From a virus, in IMG/VR virus record IMGVR_UViG_3300026479_000007, positions 1 to 64,000 of that record: 64,000 nucleotides of DNA; one strand, given 5' to 3'. Of the stretch, positions 7,475 through 14,434 are shown one piece after another. The translations under genes and the position numbers were made by a program. The notes below the pieces were generated by a model. The model was not told where the DNA came from. It saw only the letters and a program-made list of their open reading frames with translations, and did no database searches. The first letter of the stretch is position 1. Each line of letters starts with the position of its first letter.

Positions 7475-7687
7475 TTAACTTATCATTTCTACTAAAACAT
7501 AAGCATTAACATACTTTCCTTCTGTTATAAATTTTATGTTTTTATTTTTATAACCTCTTTTTTTACACTGTTCTTCTAAGTGCTCATAAAGTTCATCAAA
7601 ATTTTCTTCAAAATATTTAGTTTTAAATCTCTTCAAAAAAAATAATCTTTCTTCAACTGGCAAATCATTAATCCTAACTTTTCCCAT
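7475..7687 (-). CDS. Hypothetical small protein
   Basis: This 70-residue protein begins MGKVRINDLPVEERLFFLKRF and is mixed-charge and mainly helical in pattern, with no motif I recognise. It sits between the HNH gene (same strand, 51 bases downstream) and a divergent tagged gene, and may be co-transcribed with the HNH gene. Its short length limits certainty, but the clean start and spacing fit a real gene. Confidence 0.6.
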   Translation of the reverse strand: MGKVRINDLPVEERLFFLKRFKTKYFEENFDELYEHLEEQCKKRGYKNKNIKFITEGKYVNAYVLVEMIS

Positions 7688-7806
7688 AGCTTAATTAATT
7701 TATGTATAATACTTTTAATATAATATAAAATGAAAAAAAATAATATCTTTTTTTATTTTTTTATCTTTAAAAGCTCTTAATAATAAATATTAAACTATTT
7801 ATTTAT

Positions 7807-8499
7807 ATGAATAAAATTAGACAAATTATTAAAGAATATATAGAGGAAGCTTTTGCTGGAGAACACTCTTTAGAAAGACTTAAAGAAAGATTTATTGACA
7901 AAAAACAATTAATTGTTGGATATGAATTAGAAAATTCTATAGGTGAATATAAAACGTTAGGCACTTACTCTTTAAGTAATGATGAAAAAGAAGAAATAAT
8001 TAGAAAATATAATTTCATAGAAAATTATAAATTTTCACCAAAAGAAAGTTATGGTATCAGATTAACTTCTTTAAAGATAGACCCAAAAAAAATAAACTTC
8101 TTTTCAGAAGAAGATAAAAAAGATTCAATAAATAAAAAATTATTATTTGTAGATGAAATTACTAGTAGTAATGGAAATGAAATATATATAATAATAAGAG
8201 ATAATGTTATAGCAACTATTTATTTTGCCAAAAACTACATTCCTCAAACTACAAATAAGTTAAGAGTGGATAATATTATAAAAAATGAATTATTTTTCTC
8301 TGGATTGGATAATAAAAAAGACAAAAAAGGAAGTAGAAAAAAAATTGAGTTAAACCTACCAAAAGTTATAATTGGAAACAAGGAATGGTACGTAGATGAA
8401 GTTAATGAAAAGTTAATATACTCAAAAAACATAAAAAAAGAAGTTCCTTTTGATATGTTAACAGAAAAACAATTTGAAGAATTAATAGAATTAATTTAA
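7807..8499 (+). CDS. Tagged hypothetical protein
   Basis: This 230-residue protein begins MNKIRQIIKEYIEEAFAG, a member of the N-terminal helix-motif set. Next comes EHSLERLKERF, and the rest is a Lys/Ile-rich alpha/beta protein without recognisable catalytic motifs. ATATTTATAT-like sequence lies directly upstream. A lipoprotein gene begins 11 bases downstream, so the two are probably co-transcribed. Confidence 0.7.
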   Translation: MNKIRQIIKEYIEEAFAGEHSLERLKERFIDKKQLIVGYELENSIGEYKTLGTYSLSNDEKEEIIRKYNFIENYKFSPKESYGIRLTSLKIDPKKINFFSEEDKKDSINKKLLFVDEITSSNGNEIYIIIRDNVIATIYFAKNYIPQTTNKLRVDNIIKNELFFSGLDNKKDKKGSRKKIELNLPKVIIGNKEWYVDEVNEKLIYSKNIKKEVPFDMLTEKQFEELIELI

Positions 8500-8510
8500 A
8501 CTTTAAAATT

Positions 8511-8750
8511 GTGTTTAAAATATTTTTATTTATATTGTTTTTTATAACATTAGCATGCAACCCCAAAATAAAAGGGCCAAATTACAACATTTCAACTTCT
8601 CATAACAATACATTAAAAAATAGAAATAAAGTTGTTAAAAAAGAAGATTTAAGAATGAAAAACGCTATGATTAGGCATAGAGAAAAATATTCTAGAGGTA
8701 TAAAGTTTATTAAAAGAAATAATCGTAAAAAAAAGAATAAATATATTTAA
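8511..8750 (+). CDS. Small lipoprotein, spanin-like candidate
   Basis: The 79-residue protein, starting at GTG, has a short basic then hydrophobic leader and a lipobox-like TLAC with Cys16, so it is probably lipidated and membrane-bound. The mature part (about 63 residues) is strongly basic, ending in RNNRKKKNKYI. Phage outer-membrane spanin subunits (o-spanins) are small lipoproteins, but no partner i-spanin is adjacent, so this identity is a guess. It ends just before the RNA island. Confidence 0.6.
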   Translation: MFKIFLFILFFITLACNPKIKGPNYNISTSHNNTLKNRNKVVKKEDLRMKNAMIRHREKYSRGIKFIKRNNRKKKNKYI

Positions 8751-8772
8751 CATTTTTTTAAAAAAAAAAAAG

Positions 8773-8846
8773 CTCCCCCTCTTGGACTCGAACCAAGGAC
8801 CCTTTGATTAACAGTCAAATGTTCTAACCAACTGAACTAAGGAGGA
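8773..8846 (-). tRNA. tRNA-Asn (GUU)
   Basis: Cloverleaf with acceptor TCCTCCT/AGGGGGA, D-arm GTTC/GAAC, anticodon loop CTGTTAA and T-arm CTTGG-TTCGAGT-CCAAG. Discriminator G; CCA not encoded. Confidence 0.95.
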
Positions 8847-8860
8847 GTTTATAAATAATG

Positions 8861-8987
8861 TGTCGGCCTACAGGTTTTAACTGCTTTTCTCTATATTGGT
8901 TGTCCCCGTTACCCTGGGCGATTACAACTTATTATTAAGAGTAGCCCTTACGTCTAAGGGTCGTGTATCACATCCACCAAACCGACA
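8861..8987 (-). ncRNA. Structured RNA A, three-way-junction candidate
   Basis: A 127-base segment between tRNA genes whose ends pair perfectly (TGTCGG/CCGACA). Inside are a 5-bp helix (8899-8903/8924-8928) capped by a C-run/G-run pairing, and a perfect 6-bp hairpin CCCTTA-GACG-TAAGGG (8945-8960). No open frame and no tRNA T-arm are present. Strand is assigned from the flanking minus-strand tRNAs. I do not recognise an RNA family. Confidence 0.55.
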
Positions 8988-9005
8988 ATATGAAATACTC
9001 CATTT

Positions 9006-9128
9006 GAAACTTCTTATTATGCAAGTTTATTACTACATCCTCACAATTGTCATGTAGTGCTTAATCGATTGTGAGAAACTGCTATCATTCTTACCTTAGC
9101 AACTTAGGCTTTACATAAAAGAAGTTTC
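9006..9128 (-). ncRNA. Structured RNA B with H-type pseudoknot
   Basis: A 123-base segment closed by a long terminal stem: 10 bp (9006-9015/9119-9128) plus 5 bp (9017-9021/9114-9118) across a one-base bulge. Inside, 9032-9038 pairs with 9052-9058 (7 bp) while the loop bases 9040-9047 pair with 9068-9075 (8 bp), a classic H-type pseudoknot with loops of 1, 4 and 9 bases. All helices are perfect Watson-Crick. It lies between tRNA-Asn and tRNA-Met with no coding frame. Confidence 0.65.
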
Positions 9129-9147
9129 TGGAGACTAGTTTAATATG

Positions 9148-9221
9148 TGGTCCTTGATGGACTCGAACCATCGACCTACTGATTATGAGTCAGTTACTCT
9201 AACCAACTGAGTTAAAGGACC
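9148..9221 (-). tRNA. tRNA-Met (CAU)
   Basis: Perfect acceptor GGTCCTT/AAGGACC, D-arm ACTC...GAGT, anticodon loop CTCATAA, T-arm GATGG-TTCGAGT-CCATC, discriminator A. A CAU anticodon could also be tRNA-Ile after lysidine modification, but the body looks like elongator Met. Confidence 0.93.
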
Positions 9222-9311
9222 TTAAAAAGCTATCTTTTAATATAAACAATTTATTTTGACTAGTATTAAATAAATCCATTTTTTATATATCTTTTCGACC
9301 TATGTATAGGT
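9222..9311. other. AT-rich spacer in the RNA island
   Basis: About 90 bases between tRNA-Met and structured RNA C. No reading frame or convincing hairpin is seen. Confidence 0.4.
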
Positions 9312-9398
9312 GTGATATTAAAAGAAATTCCTCACATTAGATAACCTCACACGGATTTGTGCCCTGGTAGAGCTAATTATTTGTTTGGAACTTATCAC
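9312..9398 (-). ncRNA. Structured RNA C (candidate)
   Basis: An 87-base segment with pairing ends GTGATA/TATCAC (9312-9317/9393-9398), an inner TTCC/GGAA pairing and a CACA/TGTG hairpin (9348-9361). It lies between tRNA-Met and tRNA-Arg, in the same setting as RNAs A and B. Its helices are weaker than theirs. Confidence 0.4.
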
Positions 9399-9407
9399 TT
9401 TTTTTAG

Positions 9408-9481
9408 TACACCCACCAGGATTCAAACCTGGGACCTATTCATTAGAAGTGAATTGCTCTATTCAGCTGAGCTATGGGTGC
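9408..9481 (-). tRNA. tRNA-Arg (UCU)
   Basis: Acceptor GCACCCA/TGGGTGT with a terminal G-U, D-arm GCTC...GAGC, anticodon loop CTTCTAA, T-arm CCAGG-TTTGAAT-CCTGG, discriminator A. CCA not encoded. It reads AGA/AGG codons, which AT-rich phages use heavily. Confidence 0.95.
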
Positions 9482-9518
9482 AAATGTCACATATTGAGAT
9501 TACATATGCTAGATATAT

Positions 9519-9680
9519 CGGTTTTTTCCTTTTTCTAAAACCTGTTGGTCTTACCCACTGAAAACGTCAGTCCTTAATGTGGGGGTAGGAGGACTTTCCG
9601 CCCTGATTCCACATACCTCACTCATAACCCTACATGAGACTTTGGGGGAAGGTTTTGTTGTGGAGTTACCTACAAACTCT
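9519..9680 (-). ncRNA. Structured RNA D, multi-hairpin (candidate)
   Basis: Gene-free sequence dense in short perfect helices: GGTTTT/AAAACC (9520-9525/9537-9542), TACCC/GGGTA (9552-9556/9583-9587) enclosing ACTGA/TCAGT (9557-9561/9567-9571), CCACA/TGTGG (9609-9613/9659-9663) enclosing CTCAT/ATGAG (9621-9625/9634-9638), and GAGTT/AACTC (9663-9679). Its base composition is richer in G and C than the coding surroundings. Family unknown; exact ends not defined. Confidence 0.45.
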
Positions 9681-9701
9681 ATGAGCACCTCTTACTCACT
9701 A

Positions 9702-9775
9702 GTTGAATAATAATGAATCGAACCTTAATCTTGAGTCCGTATTACCTTTTTCCGTGCCTCTTACACTATATTCAA
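9702..9775 (-). ncRNA. Degenerate tRNA-like element
   Basis: The ends form a perfect 7-bp acceptor-like stem TTGAATA/TATTCAA, followed by a D-arm-like GTGT-AAGAG-GCAC. A T-loop-like GTTCGATT has one mismatch in its stem. The anticodon arm cannot be folded conventionally. Length (74) is tRNA-like, so it is either a decayed tRNA or a tRNA mimic. Confidence 0.4.
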
Positions 9776-9777
9776 TC

Positions 9778-9821
9778 GTCTATTTCGAACTAGACAAGAT
9801 TTAGTTAATTACTCTAAATCT
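9778..9821 (-). ncRNA. Two-hairpin element with T-arm-like loop
   Basis: A perfect 8-bp hairpin (9797-9804/9814-9821) lies next to a 5-bp hairpin (9778-9782/9791-9795) whose loop reads GTTCGAAA on the minus strand, like a tRNA T-loop. It sits between two degenerate tRNA-like elements. Confidence 0.35.
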
Positions 9822-9825
9822 TTGT

Positions 9826-9895
9826 AGCGTGTTGTGGATTCGAACCACCCCGTAGATGTTATGAGCGTCCCATGCAACCTTTTACACTTTCACGC
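9826..9895 (-). tRNA. Atypical or decayed tRNA with CAU anticodon
   Basis: About 70 bases with GCGTG/CACGC acceptor pairs, a D-arm TGTA/TGCA, loop CTCATAA carrying CAU, and a T-arm GTGG-TTCGAAT-CCAC. The outer acceptor and anticodon stems each contain mismatches. It may be a pseudo-tRNA-Met/Ile or a divergent functional tRNA. Confidence 0.45.
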
Positions 9896-9943
9896 AATAT
9901 ATTATATATTTCACTTATTTGTGATAATGAAATTAAAAACAAG

Positions 9944-10018
9944 TGGTACTCCCACGGGGAATCGAACCCCGCTTTTCAGGATGAAAACCTGATGTCCTAA
10001 CCGATAGACGATGGGAGC
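9944..10018 (-). tRNA. tRNA-Glu (UUC)
   Basis: Acceptor GCTCCCA/TGGGAGT, anticodon loop TTTTCAT, T-arm CGGGG-TTCGATT-CCCCG, discriminator A followed by CCA in the DNA (9944-9946), so the 3' end may be encoded. Confidence 0.94.
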
Positions 10019-10124
10019 TTTTAATTATCTCCATTATTTCAAAGAGCTTTTTATTATATAACGACAAATTTAATTGTTCATTACAAAAAAACAAATATTT
10101 TTTTATTTTTTTTTTTTATTTTTT

Positions 10125-12023
10125 TTAAGAATTATATAACAAACTTACTAAATCATTAAAAATACTACCATCTTTAACTTCTACTGTTTCCTCAAATTCT
10201 TTTCCATCTAACACTTTAGATAAAATTGAAGATTTTTGATTTAACAACTTTTCGATATCTTCATCTATAGTATCTTGACAGACCAATCTAATTATTTGTA
10301 TTTTATCCGCTTTTGAAGAAGCTCTATGTATTCTATCTTCTGCTTGTTCTCTATCAGCACTAGTCCAAGGTTGGTCTATAAAAATTGAAATACTAGCAGA
10401 GGTTAAAGTTATTCCTACACCTGCCGCTCCAATTGTACCAGAAAAAACCTTTATATTTTTATCATCCATAAAAGCTTCTACTGCTTCTTCTTTTTTGTTA
10501 GCATTTATATCTCCATTAAAAACAACTGCTTTGTCTCCAAATTTGCTTACTACCTCATATGAAATACTTTTATATTGAGTAAATACTACAACTTTTTCAT
10601 CTCCATCTATGATATCTTGAATAAACTCAAAAGCTTTTTTCATTTTTATTTCAGATGTAAACATTTTTAACTTTTGAATCCTAGTCAAGTGATTCATTCT
10701 ATTGTCTGCATTTTTATCATCTTGACTCATTTCTTCTTTAATTCCTTTTTTTATTTTGTTATATTCAGACATTTCAGAAGAACTAAGCTCTATAGGTATT
10801 ACTGTATATGTTTTTGGGGGTAAATGTTTTAATATATCTTTTTTTAATCTTCTCAAGAAGAAAGGTGAAATCTTTTCAAATAATTCATCCAAATTAGAAG
10901 CACCTGAATAATCCCATCCAAAATTATTCTTTTCTGCAGCACAATACCTCATTCCAAATGAATGAGCATTACTCCATTCTTCTGGATATAAAAAATTCAA
11001 CAAAGAATAAAATTCATATGGTCTACTTTTTATTGCTGTGCCTGTCAATAATAATCTTTGAGGTATTTCTTTTAAAGTTTTCTTTGCTAATTTAGTTCTA
11101 TCTGCAGAGTCGTTTTTAATGTAGTGAGCTTCATCCATTATTAATATTTCATAATCTTTTGGATTCAATTGATGACCTTCTTTGTCTGGGGTGAAGGATA
11201 TATTTTTTGTAGCTCTTGAATTTACCATATTCCTAACACCACAACTTGGACAAACTTTATCTTTGTATCTTTTTTTACTATTTCTTTCACTCCAGCCACA
11301 AAATACATTTTTACATTTGTGAGACATCTCTATAGTTATATAAGTGTCTAATGAACTATAACTTATTATGTGGAACATAGATTCATCTTTTGAGTGATTT
11401 ATTTTCTTTGACTTTTTTGTTGGTTTCCACTTATAAACAAACGCCTTCTCTTTAGTAAACTTAAGTATTTCACTCCTCCAATTAAGTCTTAAGTTTGCTG
11501 GACAAACTATTAGAGTCTTCTTTTTTTTCCAAGCAGCGTAAGTCATAGCAGAGGCAGTTTTTCCTACCCCTGGTTGGTCTCCAAGTAAGGCTTTTCCATT
11601 ACAAGTGTCAAAAAAAACAGCAGCTTTCTTTTGGTATTCATATGGCTCTATATTCATAAAAGAAAAATCAATATGAGAAGTATCTATATTTTCAGTTTTC
11701 ATAGATAAAGCTTTAAGTAAAGATTCTTGTCTCTTTTCAAACTCTTTTCTTAATTCTTCAACTTCTTCATTTGTTAAATTAGTAAACTTAAATGGAAAAC
11801 CATTATCTTTTATAAAAGATACAACTTTACCTATATATCCAGAAGAAACTATTCTATACCAATTTTCATACGTACTACCGTCTGAATTTTGTATATATTC
11901 TACTTGTATTTTCCTTTGGTCTTCTGGAAAACTTTTTATGAAGTCACTCAAATTTTTTCTAAAATTATATTCTATTTTATAATTTGTTTTGAGTTTTGTA
12001 ATAATAATTGTATTTGAAGTCAT
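10125..12023 (-). CDS. SNF2-family helicase (superfamily II ATPase)
   Basis: The 632-residue protein has all main SNF2 motifs: Q-like region LEPYEYQKKA-type at about 126-134, Walker A PGVGKT (151-156), motif II DEAH (297-300), motif III LLLTGTA (324-330), then the C-terminal lobe with VVVFTQYKS, GAAGVGITLTSAS, DQPW and DRIHRASSK (arginine finger). A zinc-binding insert lies between motifs I and II: C237, C242, C258 and C261. Such enzymes translocate on duplex DNA to remodel protein-DNA complexes or forks; phage versions help recombination and replication (compare T4 UvsW, a different SF2 branch). It is transcribed alone, away from the RNA island. Confidence 0.9.
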   Translation of the reverse strand: MTSNTIIITKLKTNYKIEYNFRKNLSDFIKSFPEDQRKIQVEYIQNSDGSTYENWYRIVSSGYIGKVVSFIKDNGFPFKFTNLTNEEVEELRKEFEKRQESLLKALSMKTENIDTSHIDFSFMNIEPYEYQKKAAVFFDTCNGKALLGDQPGVGKTASAMTYAAWKKKKTLIVCPANLRLNWRSEILKFTKEKAFVYKWKPTKKSKKINHSKDESMFHIISYSSLDTYITIEMSHKCKNVFCGWSERNSKKRYKDKVCPSCGVRNMVNSRATKNISFTPDKEGHQLNPKDYEILIMDEAHYIKNDSADRTKLAKKTLKEIPQRLLLTGTAIKSRPYEFYSLLNFLYPEEWSNAHSFGMRYCAAEKNNFGWDYSGASNLDELFEKISPFFLRRLKKDILKHLPPKTYTVIPIELSSSEMSEYNKIKKGIKEEMSQDDKNADNRMNHLTRIQKLKMFTSEIKMKKAFEFIQDIIDGDEKVVVFTQYKSISYEVVSKFGDKAVVFNGDINANKKEEAVEAFMDDKNIKVFSGTIGAAGVGITLTSASISIFIDQPWTSADREQAEDRIHRASSKADKIQIIRLVCQDTIDEDIEKLLNQKSSILSKVLDGKEFEETVEVKDGSIFNDLVSLLYNS

Positions 12024-12060
12024 AATTATGCAATTTATAAATAAAAAACAAAAAAACCTA

Positions 12061-12071
12061 ATATTTATAAT
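12061..12071 (+). promoter_or_regulatory. Candidate phage promoter motif (ATATTTATAAT)
   Basis: ATATTTATAAT lies 27 bases upstream of the tagged gene at 12099, in its orientation. Confidence 0.4.
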
Positions 12072-12098
12072 AAAGATTTTTTTATAAAATAAATAAAA

Positions 12099-12452
12099 AT
12101 GAAAATTACTAAAGAACTAATAAGACAATTAATAAGAGAATCATACGAAGAAATGACTTCTCATGTAAAAGAAAATCCTACTTCTTCAGAAAGTATTTTT
12201 GATAGTAAGCCAGGTGAAACTGTCATTTTAAATTTTGAAGGTGTGACTATTAAAATGGAAAGACAATTAGATGATTTATTTAAAATAGTTGACGCTGCTG
12301 AAAGCGAAAAGTTAAAAGATGGAGATTACATAAAAATTCAAGGTAATGATACTCTTAATCCTGGAAGGAGTTTTAAATTTATAATTTATAGAGAGACACC
12401 TTTAAAATATGAAACTAACCCTCTAGAAAGTTGGAAGATAATTAAAAACTAA
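12099..12452 (+). CDS. Tagged small hypothetical protein
   Basis: This 117-residue protein begins MKITKELIRQLIRESYEEM, one of the best matches to the shared N-terminal helix motif. After a Ser/Thr-rich linker a small beta-rich domain follows (GETVILNFEGVTIKM, GDYIKIQGNDTLNPG). Function unknown. It is a stand-alone unit between a candidate promoter and a terminator. Confidence 0.75.
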   Translation: MKITKELIRQLIRESYEEMTSHVKENPTSSESIFDSKPGETVILNFEGVTIKMERQLDDLFKIVDAAESEKLKDGDYIKIQGNDTLNPGRSFKFIIYRETPLKYETNPLESWKIIKN

Positions 12453-12470
12453 TTATCTATATAAAACAAA

Positions 12471-12503
12471 AAAAAACGCCCATTTAAGTGAGCGTTTTTT
12501 TTT
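12471..12503 (+). terminator. Bidirectional intrinsic terminator
   Basis: AACGCcCA / TGaGCGTT hairpin with flanking A and T runs between convergent genes. Confidence 0.8.
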
Positions 12504-12523
12504 GTTTTATAATTTTTGTTTTT

Positions 12524-13024
12524 TTATTTAATTCCTGATAATTTTTTCATTCTTTCATAACTAGAATTAATTAACTTAGCTCTATTTTTTACTAATCTAG
12601 ATTCTGTTATTGACATATTTTCTTCCTCTTCTTCTTGAGAACTTTCCTCCTCTGAAGATTGTGTCATATTAATCCTTTCATCACTTAAACCTTCCACATC
12701 TGAATCTATCTCAATATCTCTTATTAATTGATTAAATTTTTCATAAAATATTTGATAAATATCTTGTAGATTTTGTAATATATTTCTATTTTTATCGTTA
12801 ATAACAAAATTAGCTTCTAATATTTTTATTCCATCCACAAGAGAAAAAGACCAAGATATACTATAATCTTTCTCTAATAATATTTTACCAGAAAAAACTG
12901 CATCTTGTCCACTATATCCTTTATAAAGAGAAATATCATCAAATTTAACTGCATAATCTCCAATTTTTTCAATAAATTGTTTTTGCAATTCTTTCACTTC
13001 TGCTGTTGTAATGTTTGTTGCCAT
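12524..13024 (-). CDS. Hypothetical protein with C-terminal LSGI tag
   Basis: The 166-residue protein starts MATNITTAEVKELQKQF; this ATG lies 1 base after the stop of the preceding gene. I prefer it to the ATG at 13069, which would overlap that gene by 44 bases and add a Lys-only stretch. A beta-rich middle is followed by a Glu/Ser linker (SSEEESSQEEEEEN), and it ends INSSYERMKKLSGIK, the second tag motif. It is the last gene of a minus-strand operon. Confidence 0.7.
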   Translation of the reverse strand: MATNITTAEVKELQKQFIEKIGDYAVKFDDISLYKGYSGQDAVFSGKILLEKDYSISWSFSLVDGIKILEANFVINDKNRNILQNLQDIYQIFYEKFNQLIRDIEIDSDVEGLSDERINMTQSSEEESSQEEEEENMSITESRLVKNRAKLINSSYERMKKLSGIK

Positions 13025-13025
13025 C

Positions 13026-13238
13026 TTAATCTTCTTTTTCTTTTTTTCCTCCGTAAAACAATATTTCATCTAACTCTTCTTCAGTTAAACCTACTTTTTT
13101 AGTTTGAATCATATTGTTGTTACTATTTTCCTCTTTAGGTTCTTCTTTAGGTTCTTCTTTAGGTTCTTTATAAACCATATCAGCAAAAACTTTAGAAACT
13201 TCTAAATCTATTAAATCTTTTAATTCTTTTTTATTCAT
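13026..13238 (-). CDS. Tagged small protein with KEEP repeats
   Basis: This 70-residue protein begins MNKKELKDLIDLEVSKVF (N-terminal helix motif), continues with three EPKE repeats (KEPKEEPKEEPKEE), and ends in an acidic helix with GLTEEELDEILF. It has the form of a bare tag plus a disordered arm. It lies 1 base from its neighbours on both sides within a minus-strand operon. Function unknown. Confidence 0.65.
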   Translation of the reverse strand: MNKKELKDLIDLEVSKVFADMVYKEPKEEPKEEPKEENSNNNMIQTKKVGLTEEELDEILFYGGKKEKED

Positions 13239-13239
13239 A

Positions 13240-13449
13240 CTAAATGCTATTTGCCCAAAAACTTTTCTTTTCCCAGAAAAACTTATACTGCTTAATCATC
13301 ATATCTTTAACAATTTTTCTAACATCTTCTTTATTTAAAATGTTAGACTTTTTAAAAGCCTTTTCTAATTCAGATTGTATAATTTTTTTAATCTCAGTTT
13401 TAGATAAAGGTTTATTGTTAGATTCTGATATAACATATATATTTTCCAT
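13240..13449 (-). CDS. Small protein with internal helix motif
   Basis: This 69-residue protein carries LSKTEIKKIIQSELEKAF at about residues 16-33, a copy of the shared helix motif placed internally rather than at the N-terminus, then a second helix (NKEDVRKIVKDMMIKQYKFF). The downstream gene starts 1 base after its stop, and a CATATTTATTAATATG element overlaps its start region. Function unknown. Confidence 0.6.
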   Translation of the reverse strand: MENIYVISESNNKPLSKTEIKKIIQSELEKAFKKSNILNKEDVRKIVKDMMIKQYKFFWEKKSFWANSI

Positions 13450-13482
13450 ATTAATAAATATGAATTAAAAATTAACTATTGA

Positions 13483-14433
13483 TTATAAGTTTCTCAACAT
13501 TTCAACTAACATAGGGCAAGGGTACATATCAAATTTATCTTTTCTCACATTTGTATGAGACCATAAACCTTTTATCCTACCATTATAAGCTTCTTCATTA
13601 AAATCAAATGCTTCTTTAGGTTCTACACCATCTTTTAATAATTTAGTTAAACCTGATTTAACATCTATTTTAGGGTATATTTCTGAAACATGATTTATTA
13701 ACAACCTTAAAGAATCTATCTGTTCTTTAGTGTAAGCATGCCAATATTGATGACCTCTAAATTTATAACCTAAATCACAAACCATTTCTTCAGGTACTTC
13801 AATATTTACATAATTATAAAATTTATTACCTTTCTTTGTTACGTATCCAAAATTATTAATTTCAACTCCTGCTGATTTTTTAGAAACACTAAAATTTCCA
13901 ACTTTACCTAAATGCCAACCTATATAGTTATTTGGAAAACACTCTACAACTTTTCCGTTATATGTATCATCTCCATTTTTTATGCTAGTTCCACCTATAC
14001 AAAATTGTGTAGCAATCCTCCCTCTAGCATCTATATTCCAACTATTAATTGTACTATAAGGGTTATTCCACCCAGCTGTATGATGTATAAAGAAACTTTC
14101 TGGTTCTATTTTACCATAATCTTTAACATATTCATCAGAGTCCAAATATGCCTTATCTATTTTTAACCCTAAACTCGTTTCATAAGAGCCTAAATAATTT
14201 AATTTATTATCTGTATCATTAGAATCATCAAAACCTTGTCTGTCTGTATCTAACTTTAGGAGTTTTTGATATGTTTTTTTACCTACAATACCATCATCTT
14301 TAAGGCTATTTTCTTTTTGAAATTTTTTAACAGCTCTTTCGGTATTTGAACCGAAAATACCATCATCTTTTAAACCTAATGCCTTTTGTATTTCTTTTAC
14401 TTTTTTTCCTTTGTCACCTTTTTTTATCAACAT
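13483..14433 (-). CDS. N-acetylmuramoyl-L-alanine amidase endolysin
   Basis: The 316-residue enzyme has an N-terminal PG_binding_1 domain (about 4-60; two KxxQ..LGLKDDGIFG-like repeats) and an Amidase_2/PGRP domain (about 112-300). Visible features are FFIHHTAGWNN with zinc-ligand candidates H117/H118, the GWHLG segment (about 172-176), SAGVEINNFG, and GHQYWHAYTKEQ (about 227-238) with further zinc/catalytic His. Family members cut the amide between MurNAc and L-Ala of peptidoglycan. No signal peptide is seen, so release would need a holin or the protein acts from the virion. It is one base from the following gene. Confidence 0.9.
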   Translation of the reverse strand: MLIKKGDKGKKVKEIQKALGLKDDGIFGSNTERAVKKFQKENSLKDDGIVGKKTYQKLLKLDTDRQGFDDSNDTDNKLNYLGSYETSLGLKIDKAYLDSDEYVKDYGKIEPESFFIHHTAGWNNPYSTINSWNIDARGRIATQFCIGGTSIKNGDDTYNGKVVECFPNNYIGWHLGKVGNFSVSKKSAGVEINNFGYVTKKGNKFYNYVNIEVPEEMVCDLGYKFRGHQYWHAYTKEQIDSLRLLINHVSEIYPKIDVKSGLTKLLKDGVEPKEAFDFNEEAYNGRIKGLWSHTNVRKDKFDMYPCPMLVEMLRNL

Positions 14434-14434
14434 A

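Noticed and set aside
8861-9895. Assignment of the RNA island to the GOLLD or ROOL families
   Set aside because: Those RNAs are several hundred bases long and continuous; here the elements are about 90-160 bases and interrupted by tRNAs, and I see no signature that I can match.
9702-9895. A tmRNA (ssrA) in the tRNA island
   Set aside because: T-arm-like loops exist, but no tag-peptide frame, no 5' half of a tRNA-like domain matching a distant 3' half and no suitable length were found.
13025-13069. Upstream ATG (13069) for the gene ending at 12524
   Set aside because: It would overlap the previous gene by 44 bases and add only a Lys-rich stretch; the ATG at 13024 starts 1 base after the previous stop.
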